In this document: positions 43,594 to 51,403 of the stretch, in pieces
Numbering within the stretch: the first letter of the stretch is position 1
Layout of the letters: each line of letters opens with the position of its first letter
Source of the DNA: Ignavibacteriales bacterium
Lineage (GTDB): Bacteria > Bacteroidota > Ignavibacteria > UBA10030 > SZUA-254
Direction: 5' to 3'
NCBI GenBank assembly: GCA_016214905.1
Contig: JACRMQ010000007.1
Location: forward strand, 1,312,774 to 1,376,773
Length of the DNA: 64,000 nucleotides
Notes under the pieces: model-generated
Databases searched by the model: none
What the model saw: only the letters and a program-made list of their open reading frames with translations
What the model was told of the DNA's origin: nothing
Position numbers and translations under genes: made by a program

Positions 43594-44304
43594 ATGCCAC
43601 AGTCAAACGCCTTAATTATTTTTGCAGTCACCAACCAAATCGATAGGAGTAATCAAGCCGATCCTCTCGCAACACTTCCGTGGGACGATTTAGACGCCCT
43701 CTATACCGCGTTCCTGAGCGATACTCTTCGAGTCGCAATCCAGCTTTTCGATGTTGATGTATTGGTTTACCGGAATACGAAAGAAATTTCAGATGATTTT
43801 TTTCTTTCTTATAAATACCGGGTTAAATTATTCGAACTGGATGAAGAACCTATGGCTGAACAAGTTCAGCAGGCAGTGGAAGATGCCTTTCAGGTCGGTT
43901 ATCAGCGTGTTACCGTATTATTGGAAAATAATCCTCTTATTACCGATAAATTATTGCGGCTTACTTTCACTCAGCTCGGATTCGAGGATGATTGCATCGT
44001 CTATGGACCAACAGATGAAGATCGATGTTATCTTGTTGGAATGAAAGCTGATCATAGTTCAATTTTTAAGATTATTGAATCAGATCCTTTAAAAAATCGG
44101 CAAACATTATTAAAAGCGATCATGCAGAATGATGTGATGGTTTTTCCGATGGTCGCGCTAAACGCTCTCGATTCAGGTTCAGGTCTGCTTAATTTGAAAA
44201 AGACACTCGAAGAAGGCAAGTTGAACGGAGACACACCATCAAAAACACTCAGCGTGTATAAAATGCTCGAGAAGAAATACCGTTTTCGAAAGATCTTTCA
44301 ATGA
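43594..44304 (+). CDS. DUF2064-related protein with altered active-site motifs
   Basis: A 236-residue protein of the DUF2064/TIGR04282-like nucleotidyltransferase-fold family. The family fold is recognisable: NALIIFAVTNQ at the N-terminus, LDALYTAFLSDTLRVA, the TVLLENNPLITDKLLRLTF block, and YGPTDEDRCYLVGM. In typical members the latter two read like GSDCPxLT and DGGYYLxG; here the metal-binding Asp (GSDCP) is replaced (ENNP) and DGG is changed to DED. So the catalytic site is probably altered or dead. It overlaps nadD by 4 bp (ATGA), so a link to NAD or nucleotide metabolism is possible but unproven. Confidence 0.65.
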   Translation: MPQSNALIIFAVTNQIDRSNQADPLATLPWDDLDALYTAFLSDTLRVAIQLFDVDVLVYRNTKEISDDFFLSYKYRVKLFELDEEPMAEQVQQAVEDAFQVGYQRVTVLLENNPLITDKLLRLTFTQLGFEDDCIVYGPTDEDRCYLVGMKADHSSIFKIIESDPLKNRQTLLKAIMQNDVMVFPMVALNALDSGSGLLNLKKTLEEGKLNGDTPSKTLSVYKMLEKKYRFRKIFQ

Positions 44305-44882
44305 AGGTAGGTATATTCGGCGGATCATTCAATCCTCCTCACATGGGGCATCTGATCGTGATTGAAGCGGTACGCGACCAACTTCAACTCGATAAAGTGT
44401 TGTTTATACCGGCGGCTCAAAATCCTAACAAACCCAATTCGCTCCTCACTTCATCTCAAGCACGATTAGATATGACTGAATTAGCAGTGAAGGGAAGTAA
44501 CGGATTTGAAGTATCGGACATAGAAATTGAGAGAAAAAGTATTTCATATACCGTGGATACAATTCAGGCGTTATCATTGTTATATCCGCGCGCGACTTTG
44601 TCGCTTATAATCGGTGCGGATAATTTACTTGAATTTGAAACGTGGAAATCACCCGAAGAAATTATCGCTAAAGCCGAACTTGTGGTAATGCGCAGACCCG
44701 GGTTCGATATAAACACGAGCAAGAATAATTTTGTCCGCACGGCAAGGATTGTAAATGTACCGCAAATCGGGATTTCCGGCACCGATATCAGAAGAAGAGT
44801 AAAACTTGGGCAGTCTATTCGTTTCCTTGTTCCGAGGCAGGTGGAGGATTACATATACTCAAAGAGATTGTATCGAAATTAG
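44301..44882 (+). CDS. nadD: Nicotinate-nucleotide adenylyltransferase
   Basis: A 193-residue enzyme that joins nicotinate mononucleotide and ATP to form nicotinic acid adenine dinucleotide, the penultimate step to NAD. It has GIFGGSFNPPHMGHLIV with the HxGH ATP-binding motif (residues 14-17), FIPAAQNPNKP for the substrate, IIGADNLLEFETWKSPEEI, and the C-terminal SGTDIRRRVKLGQSIRFLVPRQVEDYI (the ISxTxxR-like signature). Normal length. It is translationally coupled to the DUF2064-like gene. Confidence is high. Confidence 0.96.
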   Translation: MKVGIFGGSFNPPHMGHLIVIEAVRDQLQLDKVLFIPAAQNPNKPNSLLTSSQARLDMTELAVKGSNGFEVSDIEIERKSISYTVDTIQALSLLYPRATLSLIIGADNLLEFETWKSPEEIIAKAELVVMRRPGFDINTSKNNFVRTARIVNVPQIGISGTDIRRRVKLGQSIRFLVPRQVEDYIYSKRLYRN

Positions 44883-44946
44883 CTTGTCATTGAAAAAATA
44901 ATTCTTTAGATTCTATCTACCGTTATCATTATAACTTAGGATAATT

Positions 44947-47877
44947 ATGAAATTAATCAAGTTCCTTCTATCAATAATATTGATATACTCCTTAACGACT
45001 ATTGATCTCTATGCTGCGGGTACCCAACCTTTTACTAAAGTGAAACCGATTGATGGCTTATCGAACGTTGTTTTAAAAACGCGAGAGAACAGTCATTACC
45101 TGCCTGACCGAATAATTGTCAAGCTCGTCGATGGTGTAAATATCTCCGGGAGTAAACAGATTTCAGGTATAGCCGGGCTCGATAAGATTTCGTCACGCTA
45201 CGGTATTACATCCATTGAACAAATATTTCCATCTGTCACCTCGACAAAAAAAGGGCAATCGGTCGAATTATCAAATTATATCACTTTGAAATATACTTCA
45301 CCATTCGATCCTTTCTCTCTCGCGGAAGAGTTGTCTAAACTTCCGGAAGTGCAGTACGCCGAGCCATGGTTTATATATCCGGTAAACGACAACCAAACAT
45401 GCCGACCAAATGATACTTACAGGAATACTCAGGCATCTCTCAACAGAGTTTTAGCTGATACGGCTTGGTGCACCGAACAGGGCGATACAAATGTTGTCAT
45501 TGGTATCATTGATACAGGTGTTGAGTGGAATCACTCCGATCTGCAGGCGAATATCTGGACTAATCCGGGTGAATGGGGTGATAATAAAGAATCGAATGGC
45601 GTTGATGATGATGGAAATGGAAAAATTGATGATTATCATGGTTGGGATTTTGGCGGCTACGCATATACATCACCAACTGAAGACAACAATCCTGCGCCAA
45701 CATCAGTTACTTTAACACACGGAACTCATGTTGCGGGTATAGCATCGGCAGTTACGAATAATGGAATTGGTGTGGCGGGAATGGGGTATCGATGCAAGAT
45801 TCTACCTGTGAAAGCAGCATCGGATAATGATACACGAAGTGGCGGACCATATATCGTTTTTGGTTTCGAAGGAATTGTTTACGCGGCAGTTATGGGAGCC
45901 GATATAATTAGTTTAAGCTGGGGAGGAGATGGTGCATCGCAATTTGAGCAGGATGTTATAGACTTCGCACTCGCTCACGGATCTCTGGTTGTTGCCGCTG
46001 CCGGTAACACATATGATAACAGCATTCAATATCCTGCTAGCTACCCGGGAGTTATATCGGTTGCGGGTACACTTTCAACTGATGATAAAAAAGCAGTCTA
46101 TTCAACTTATAACGAATATGTTGATGTCTCGGCACCGGGGGATTATGTTCTCAGTACATATTTCGCGAACACGTACAATTATATGTCCGGTACATCGATG
46201 GCAACACCTCTTGTGGCAGGTTTAGCTGCTCTTGTTAAATCTCATTTCCCAACATATTCACCGCTGCAGGTTGGTGAACAAATCCGTGCCACATGCGATG
46301 ATATTAATTCTGTCAATCCATCATATGTAGATATGTTAGGTAAAGGACGAGTAAATGCTCTCAAGGCATTAACCACGTTTACGCCATCAGTGAGAATGAT
46401 AGATTTTACAACGAGCGATTCAATAGGGGGAAACAACAACAAAATATTGCAGCCGGGCGAAACGTTTTCAATGGTTGTGAATATGAAAAATTATTTATCA
46501 CCAACAAGCGCGGGCACGGTAATAAGTTTAAGCGAAACCGATTCTTATGTCTCGATAACAAACGGATCTTTTCCGATCGGAATTCTCAGTACGATGTCTG
46601 AAAGCAACAACAGTTTATCACCTTATAGTGTAACGATAGCAGGTAACACTCCACCAGCGCACTCAGTCCGATTTAAATTAACAATAACGGACGGGAGTTA
46701 CAGCGATGTGCAATTTTTCTGGGTATTGATTAATCCGACATACGCAACTCACAATGCCAATAATATACAGGTAAGTTTAACAAACATTTCGCGTGTTGGC
46801 TTTGTAGATCTAAACAACACGATCGGTGTCGGTTTTATTTGCGGCGGAGAAAATCAATTATACGAGGGTGGTTTAATGATTGGTTATTCTTCTACTAAAC
46901 TTGTGGATGTTGTACGAAATGATACATGCCAAACATGCCAGAACCATGATTTCTCATCTCAGCAAGTTTATAATATGACATACCCCGGATCGTTCTCAGC
47001 ACAGGATGGGAGTGCGTCGTTCTCAGATTCGTTAGCGAATCCGACTAATAAAATCGGAATATCGGTTGATATGTATTCTTATGCTTATACAAGTGTGGAT
47101 GACAGCAATTATTTAATCATACGTTATGATATAACTAACAAATCCGGTGCGGACATTAATAATCTATATGCGGGATTATTTATGGATTGGGATATCACCG
47201 GAGGTCAAGCTGAATATTGGAAATTCAACCGTACAACCTTTCAGCAAGATATGGATATGGGTTACGCATGGAACAGTGGAAATCCCGCAACGGTTTATTG
47301 TGGTGTTAGAGCATTGGATGGGGCAGGAGCTTATCGGGCCTTATTGAATAACTCGGCGATCACTCTTACGCGTTCTTCGAAGTATAATTGGTTGAGCGGG
47401 GGTTATGTTACCGTTGATAGCGTGCAGGATATTCATTTTGTAATCTCAAGCATTCCATTATCGTTGCAGGATGGCGAGAAAAAAATGATCGGTTTCGCTT
47501 TGCTGGGAGCTAAAAATTTAGATCAACTATGGGCAGCATCAGATGCGGCAAAATCAAAATGGATCGCGATTAAAAAATTATTAGACGTAACAAACGAGGG
47601 AGAAGGTGTCCCGACAAAATTCGCGCTTAGCCAAAACTATCCGAATCCGTTCAATCCTTCTACAAAAATCAATTATGAATTGCCAACTGCCGGCTGGGTA
47701 ACACTTAAGGTGTTTGATGTACTTGGGCGTGAAGTTGCAACTTTGGTTGATGAAACTAAGAGGATCGGAAGATATGAAGTTGAGTTTGACGGCTCTGAAC
47801 TAACGAGCGGAGTTTACTTCTATACTTTACGAGCAGGCAGTCTTATATCAACCAAGAAGCTCTTGCTGATGAAATAG
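44947..47877 (+). CDS. Subtilisin-like (S8) serine protease with T9SS sorting domain
   Basis: A 976-residue secreted protease. Signal peptide about 1-24; a propeptide/fervidolysin-like N-domain (about 45-145; YLPDRIIVKLVDG). The S8 catalytic domain (about 170-480) has Asp189 (IGIIDTGVEW), His258 (THGTHVAGI) and Ser417 (GTSMATPLVAGLAAL). A beta-rich extension leads to a type A sorting domain at about 890-976 (LSQNYPNPFNPSTKINYELP, GVYFYTLRAG, ending KKLLLMK). It is exported by the T9SS and attached to or released from the cell surface, where it degrades proteins or matures other surface proteins. A possible promoter is TTGTCA (44884-44889), 17 bp, TAGATT (44907-44912). Confidence 0.95.
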   Translation: MKLIKFLLSIILIYSLTTIDLYAAGTQPFTKVKPIDGLSNVVLKTRENSHYLPDRIIVKLVDGVNISGSKQISGIAGLDKISSRYGITSIEQIFPSVTSTKKGQSVELSNYITLKYTSPFDPFSLAEELSKLPEVQYAEPWFIYPVNDNQTCRPNDTYRNTQASLNRVLADTAWCTEQGDTNVVIGIIDTGVEWNHSDLQANIWTNPGEWGDNKESNGVDDDGNGKIDDYHGWDFGGYAYTSPTEDNNPAPTSVTLTHGTHVAGIASAVTNNGIGVAGMGYRCKILPVKAASDNDTRSGGPYIVFGFEGIVYAAVMGADIISLSWGGDGASQFEQDVIDFALAHGSLVVAAAGNTYDNSIQYPASYPGVISVAGTLSTDDKKAVYSTYNEYVDVSAPGDYVLSTYFANTYNYMSGTSMATPLVAGLAALVKSHFPTYSPLQVGEQIRATCDDINSVNPSYVDMLGKGRVNALKALTTFTPSVRMIDFTTSDSIGGNNNKILQPGETFSMVVNMKNYLSPTSAGTVISLSETDSYVSITNGSFPIGILSTMSESNNSLSPYSVTIAGNTPPAHSVRFKLTITDGSYSDVQFFWVLINPTYATHNANNIQVSLTNISRVGFVDLNNTIGVGFICGGENQLYEGGLMIGYSSTKLVDVVRNDTCQTCQNHDFSSQQVYNMTYPGSFSAQDGSASFSDSLANPTNKIGISVDMYSYAYTSVDDSNYLIIRYDITNKSGADINNLYAGLFMDWDITGGQAEYWKFNRTTFQQDMDMGYAWNSGNPATVYCGVRALDGAGAYRALLNNSAITLTRSSKYNWLSGGYVTVDSVQDIHFVISSIPLSLQDGEKKMIGFALLGAKNLDQLWAASDAAKSKWIAIKKLLDVTNEGEGVPTKFALSQNYPNPFNPSTKINYELPTAGWVTLKVFDVLGREVATLVDETKRIGRYEVEFDGSELTSGVYFYTLRAGSLISTKKLLLMK

Positions 47878-48104
47878 GAAATTAACAAATTCAGCAGATA
47901 ATGAGCATTTTTGTATAATGTTTTTATGCGGAAGGGATATCGTTACCGTGAAGTTTGCTTTCCAAGAATTCTTTTCATATTTTAGGCAAAATTGAATAGA
48001 GCGTATTAATTAAAAGATTTGGTTTCACGGGTAAAGATATTTCTTATTTTAAAGATAAATCAAATAACCACTAATTAACTCAACAATAATATTGGAGAAG
48101 TATT

Positions 48105-49331
48105 ATGAAAGTTAGATACATTGCATTACTCATGCTTCTGTTTGTAGCGGTTGGTTCGGTAATGCCGAACGGTCTTAGCTTGAACAGCATCGGACCGAAA
48201 GCGTTCGGCATGGGCGGAGCGTTTGTTGGATTAGCAAACGATTATTCTGCCATCTACTGGAATCCGGCAGGTTTAACGCAGATGCAAAAGAATTTTATCG
48301 GTGTATTTGCAACCGATGTTATTCCTATGGGAAAATATAAATTTTATCTAGCCCTTCCTTCACCCTATCCAACAATCGACATCGATACAAAAACCAAATC
48401 AAATCATTATATTTCACCGAATCTCATGGGATTTTATCATTGTCAGCTTGTTGATGGCCTAACCTGGGGCTTAAGTGTTTATGTCCCAGCCGGATTAGGT
48501 TCGGAATGGGATGGAGAAGATTTAAAATTGCTCAGTGGCGGACAGGCGATGAAATGGAAGAGCAAAATCGCGGTAATTAATATCTCTCCAGCGATATCAT
48601 ATAAATTTTCTGATCAGTTCTCTGCAGGCGTAGCCATGAACATTTTCTATGGAATGTTCGATATGGATCGGCCTGGACCAATTGGTCAATATACCGAAAG
48701 TTCGGATGGAATGGGTTACGGTGTAACATTTGGCTTATTAGCAAAACCGCATGAAATGTTCAGCATTGGTGCATCATTCCGTACGAAGACTTCCGTCACG
48801 ATGAGTGGAACTGCGAAGAATGGATCGCTAGAGAGTGAATTTGACAGAGATGTAGATTGGCCAATGTGGATTGCCGGCGGCATTGCTTTTTATCCAATTC
48901 CGGAACTGGTTATCACTGCTGATGCTCAATTTAGTCAATGGTCAAAGAGTGAAGATGAATTTGTTACAAAGTTTAAAGCTCTTGGATGGGGAACAGATAC
49001 GATCACTCTAAATTGGAAAGATGCAACACAAATTCGTTTTGGCCTTGGGTATTCTCTTTCCCCGTCGATTGATTTAAGAGCAGGATTTTATATTGATCCG
49101 GCTCCGGGACCTGACGAAACTTATAATATATTATTCCCAAGTATAAGTAATAATGTGGTAACTGTTGGTGCGGGATATAAATATGATAGTTTTGTATTTG
49201 ATTTAGGTTTAGAGTACCTGATTGGTAAAGATCGCGAGATCGATCCTATCGCCCATCCTGATGCGATGCCAGGAACACACGGTATGGATATATTTGCGTT
49301 CAGTTTCGGTATCGGATACGAGTTCGAATAA
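48105..49331 (+). CDS. FadL/OmpP1-family outer-membrane transporter
   Basis: A 408-residue barrel with signal peptide (MKVRYIALLMLLFVAVGSVMPNG). FadL features: the N-terminal hatch-like SLNSIGPKAFGMGGAFVGLANDYSAIYWNPAGLTQM, then SNHYISPNLMGFYH, a series of amphipathic strands (VPAGLGSEWDGEDLK, ISPAISYKFSDQFSAGVAMNIFYG), and a terminal aromatic-containing strand. FadL proteins carry hydrophobic compounds, such as long-chain fatty acids or aromatics, across the outer membrane. GGAGAAG precedes the ATG. A strong terminator follows at 49358. The substrate is not inferable. Confidence 0.88.
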   Translation: MKVRYIALLMLLFVAVGSVMPNGLSLNSIGPKAFGMGGAFVGLANDYSAIYWNPAGLTQMQKNFIGVFATDVIPMGKYKFYLALPSPYPTIDIDTKTKSNHYISPNLMGFYHCQLVDGLTWGLSVYVPAGLGSEWDGEDLKLLSGGQAMKWKSKIAVINISPAISYKFSDQFSAGVAMNIFYGMFDMDRPGPIGQYTESSDGMGYGVTFGLLAKPHEMFSIGASFRTKTSVTMSGTAKNGSLESEFDRDVDWPMWIAGGIAFYPIPELVITADAQFSQWSKSEDEFVTKFKALGWGTDTITLNWKDATQIRFGLGYSLSPSIDLRAGFYIDPAPGPDETYNILFPSISNNVVTVGAGYKYDSFVFDLGLEYLIGKDREIDPIAHPDAMPGTHGMDIFAFSFGIGYEFE

Positions 49332-49357
49332 CATTAAAGAATTCTTTTTTAAAATTA

Positions 49358-49390
49358 AAACTCCATCGATCACCCGATGGAGTTTTTTTT
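49358..49390 (+). terminator. Intrinsic terminator after the FadL-like gene
   Basis: Perfect 11-bp stem AAACTCCATCG (49358-49368)/CGATGGAGTTT (49375-49385), loop ATCACC, and a T-run to about 49390. Confidence 0.95.
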
Positions 49391-49491
49391 GTCATTTATA
49401 TCCGTTTTTGAAAGTCACCATTTATCAATCTGCAACTTTAACTTCAATAGAATCGTAAGCAGAGGGAGACAAAATATACGATTTAGATAAA

Positions 49492-50586
49492 ATGACTTCA
49501 CAAAATCAAACCAATGCTACCGAACCGGGAATCGGCAAGACGGTTATCAACGATATCCGCAGCGGGGGATTCTTCGACAATATTCTAAATGAATATCGTG
49601 AACTCAAAGAATTTATGTTGACCACGGAGAGAAAAGATCAACTCCAGAAGATGGGTCGCGTGAAACGGTGGTTTTTCATTACATGGTGGTTATTGAAAAG
49701 TATGTTCTTTAAACTTACTCCAACGCGAAGAATTCTTCTGCTGCTTGCCCTCATTTTTCTTATTCAGAATTCACAGACAGCAGCAGATAATCGCTCTTAT
49801 ATTATCGGAGGTATAATTTTAATATTTATAATCATGCTTGAACTTAAAGATAAGTTGACAGCCAAAGAAGAACTTGAAGCGGGGCATGCAATACAAAAAG
49901 CATTGATGCCGGATAGATCGCCGAAGGTGCGTGGCTGGGATCTCTGGCTCTTCACTCGCTCTGCTAATGAGGTTGGCGGCGATCTGTTAGATTTCCAAAA
50001 AGTAACGGATGATCGTTTTGGATTTGCTCTCGGTGATGTTGCGGGTAAAGGACTTAAAGCCGCATTACTTTCCGCGAAGCTTCAGGCAACATTGAGAGCG
50101 CTTGTAGTTGATTATTCATCTCTCAGAGAATTGGGTGTAAAATTAAATCAGTTGTTTTACCGTGATAGAGTTCCTTCAATCTTCGCATCAATTGTATATG
50201 CAGAAATTAAACCGGGTGATGGATTAATCCGCCTGATAAATGCCGGACAATTTCAACCGATAATTGTCCGTGGAAACTCGATTGAGAAAATGGAAAAGGG
50301 TGGAGCCGCGCTGGGGATTGTCCCCGATGCTCAATACGATGAACAAAATACAATTCTTGATGCGGGAGATTTGATGTTATTTTATTCAGATGGATTATCG
50401 GAAGCGCGTAATCAGATGGGTGAAGATTATGGAGAAAAGCGATTGGTATCTTTACTGCCGTTGATAAGCCAATATTCCGCCGATAAGATTGGCGAAAGAA
50501 TAATTTCCGAGGTTGATAGATTTGTTGGAAAGGCGAAAGCGCATGATGATTTATCTATGATCGTTGTAAAACGGGAAAAATCTTGA
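49492..50586 (+). CDS. PP2C-type (SpoIIE/RsbU) serine phosphatase with membrane anchor
   Basis: A 364-residue protein. A cytoplasmic N-terminal region is followed by two membrane helices (about 78-95 and 100-118), then a SpoIIE-type phosphatase domain (about 130-360). The domain's metal-binding acidic residues are visible: EVGGDLLDF, LGDVAGKGLKAAL, FYSDGLSEARN and KAHDDLSMIVV. Such proteins dephosphorylate anti-sigma-factor antagonists in partner-switching stress responses. No kinase or STAS-domain partner is in the window. It lies 160 bp after the FadL terminator and forms its own unit, followed by a region with tRNA-Arg. Confidence 0.9.
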   Translation: MTSQNQTNATEPGIGKTVINDIRSGGFFDNILNEYRELKEFMLTTERKDQLQKMGRVKRWFFITWWLLKSMFFKLTPTRRILLLLALIFLIQNSQTAADNRSYIIGGIILIFIIMLELKDKLTAKEELEAGHAIQKALMPDRSPKVRGWDLWLFTRSANEVGGDLLDFQKVTDDRFGFALGDVAGKGLKAALLSAKLQATLRALVVDYSSLRELGVKLNQLFYRDRVPSIFASIVYAEIKPGDGLIRLINAGQFQPIIVRGNSIEKMEKGGAALGIVPDAQYDEQNTILDAGDLMLFYSDGLSEARNQMGEDYGEKRLVSLLPLISQYSADKIGERIISEVDRFVGKAKAHDDLSMIVVKREKS

Positions 50587-50781
50587 GTGTTCATTCCAGT
50601 TTTGATATCTTATCAAGCTTTTAAAGTCAGATAGGTGACTATCATTGTGGCTATTTAAGATTTCCATGCAACCTTTGGCCGTCAGATTTAACAATCATCT
50701 TGCAATCCTTGTGATATAAAATAAAATTGATAACATTTAAAGATTCAAGACTTTACCAAAAAAGAGATAGTATATTCTTAC

Positions 50782-50810
50782 TTGAGCATCCGAAAATATT
50801 TTGGTATATT
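50782..50810 (+). promoter_or_regulatory. Promoter TTGAGC-N17-TATATT for tRNA-Arg
   Basis: TTGAGC at 50782-50787, 17-bp spacer, TATATT at 50805-50810. Transcription would begin near 50817, about 50 nt before the tRNA. The TTTTGG before TATATT is identical to that in the proS promoter. Confidence 0.7.
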
Positions 50811-50816
50811 GTTCAT

Positions 50817-50866
50817 GGTTAGTAGTTAGTAGTTGTAACAAATCACCAATCGCCAATCACCAAAAC
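50817..50866 (+). repeat. Short-period microrepeats before tRNA-Arg
   Basis: Two runs: TTAGTAG-TTAGTAG-TTG and AATCACC-AATCGCC-AATCACC, units of 7 bp. They lie between the promoter and the tRNA and would be in its 5' leader. Confidence 0.5.
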
Positions 50867-50941
50867 GCCCCCGTAGCTCAGTATGGATAGAGCGTCGGTT
50901 TCCTAAACCGCAGGTCGGCAGTTCGACTCTGCCCGGGGGTA
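50867..50941 (+). tRNA. tRNA-Arg(CCT)
   Basis: A 75-nt class I tRNA. Acceptor GCCCCCG (50867-50873) pairs with CGGGGGT (50934-50940, G-U at the end) and discriminator A. D-arm GCTC/GAGC, anticodon loop TTCCTAA giving anticodon CCT (reads AGG), T-arm GGCAG/CTGCC with TTCGACT loop. Pair 27-43 appears mismatched (T-C). CCA is not encoded. Confidence 0.93.
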
Positions 50942-51150
50942 CGAATCAAGATCGTTCAAGAAGATTGATGCAAAAGAGGTTTCTCCCGTTTCAAGCTGTC
51001 GCTCGAAACGGGATCCGCAAAGTTATATACAAGTTAACTGCACTTCGTTTGTTAACTTGTGTAACTTTGGGACTAAACCGCAGGCGGCAGGGAGTTTATC
51101 CCGCTGAAGTGAAACAAAAGCGGGAACTCTGCCCGGGGGTACAAATCAAG
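50942..51150 (+). repeat. Hairpin-rich segment ending in a partial duplicate of tRNA-Arg
   Basis: Two blocks of the tRNA 3' half recur downstream. CTAAACCGCAGG is at 50903-50914 and 51073-51084; ACTCTGCCCGGGGGTAC is at 50926-50942 and 51126-51142, followed by a matching AATCAAG. Between the blocks the second copy has about 30 extra bases, so it cannot fold as a normal tRNA. The intervening DNA has three hairpins: TCCCGTTTC/GAAACGGGA near 50985-51013, CAAAGTTA plus ACAAGTTAAC with GTTAACTTGT plus TAACTTTG (about 51017-51070), and GAGTT..CCCGCT/AGCGGG.AACTC (about 51092-51129). It looks like a tRNA-associated insertion remnant or attachment-type duplication; no integrase is in the window. Confidence 0.6.
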
Positions 51151-51252
51151 TTAAATAGAAAAAGTAAAAAATAGTTTGGATTAAAGGTATTTCAGTATTC
51201 ACCTTAATTAGGATAACTGTTTTACGCTCAATGATCTGTAATTATGATCGTT

Positions 51253-51283
51253 AATCCCGAAACCGCAAGGTTCGGGATTTTAA
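51253..51283 (+). terminator. Intrinsic terminator with GCAA tetraloop, ending the tRNA-Arg region
   Basis: AATCCCGAA (51253-51261)/TTCGGGATT (51271-51279); the inner ACC-GCAA-GGT closes the loop with one bulged A, then TTAATTT. The right position for ending the tRNA-Arg transcript. Confidence 0.75.
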
Positions 51284-51295
51284 TTTAAAATATAC

Positions 51296-51324
51296 TTGAG
51301 ACTCCTCAATAATTTTGGTATATT
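51296..51324 (+). promoter_or_regulatory. Promoter TTGAGA-N17-TATATT for proS
   Basis: TTGAGA at 51296-51301, 17-bp spacer, TATATT at 51319-51324. It predicts a start near 51331 and a leader of about 73 nt. Confidence 0.75.
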
Positions 51325-51403
51325 AACCAAGTCTTTTTTCGATTGTTTCGCAAGACTGATTCAATTTATAAGAAAATAATATCAATCAATTACATTTAAT
51401 TAA

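Larger units (their letters stand above)
51151..51403. other. Spacer before proS
   Basis: An AT-rich spacer with no coding frame. It contains the terminator at 51253 and the proS promoter at 51296; nothing else stands out. Confidence 0.6.

Noticed and set aside
50965..51174. A 69-codon plus-strand frame in the tRNA-Arg downstream region
   Set aside because: It runs through hairpins and tRNA-derived sequence. The product has no family look.
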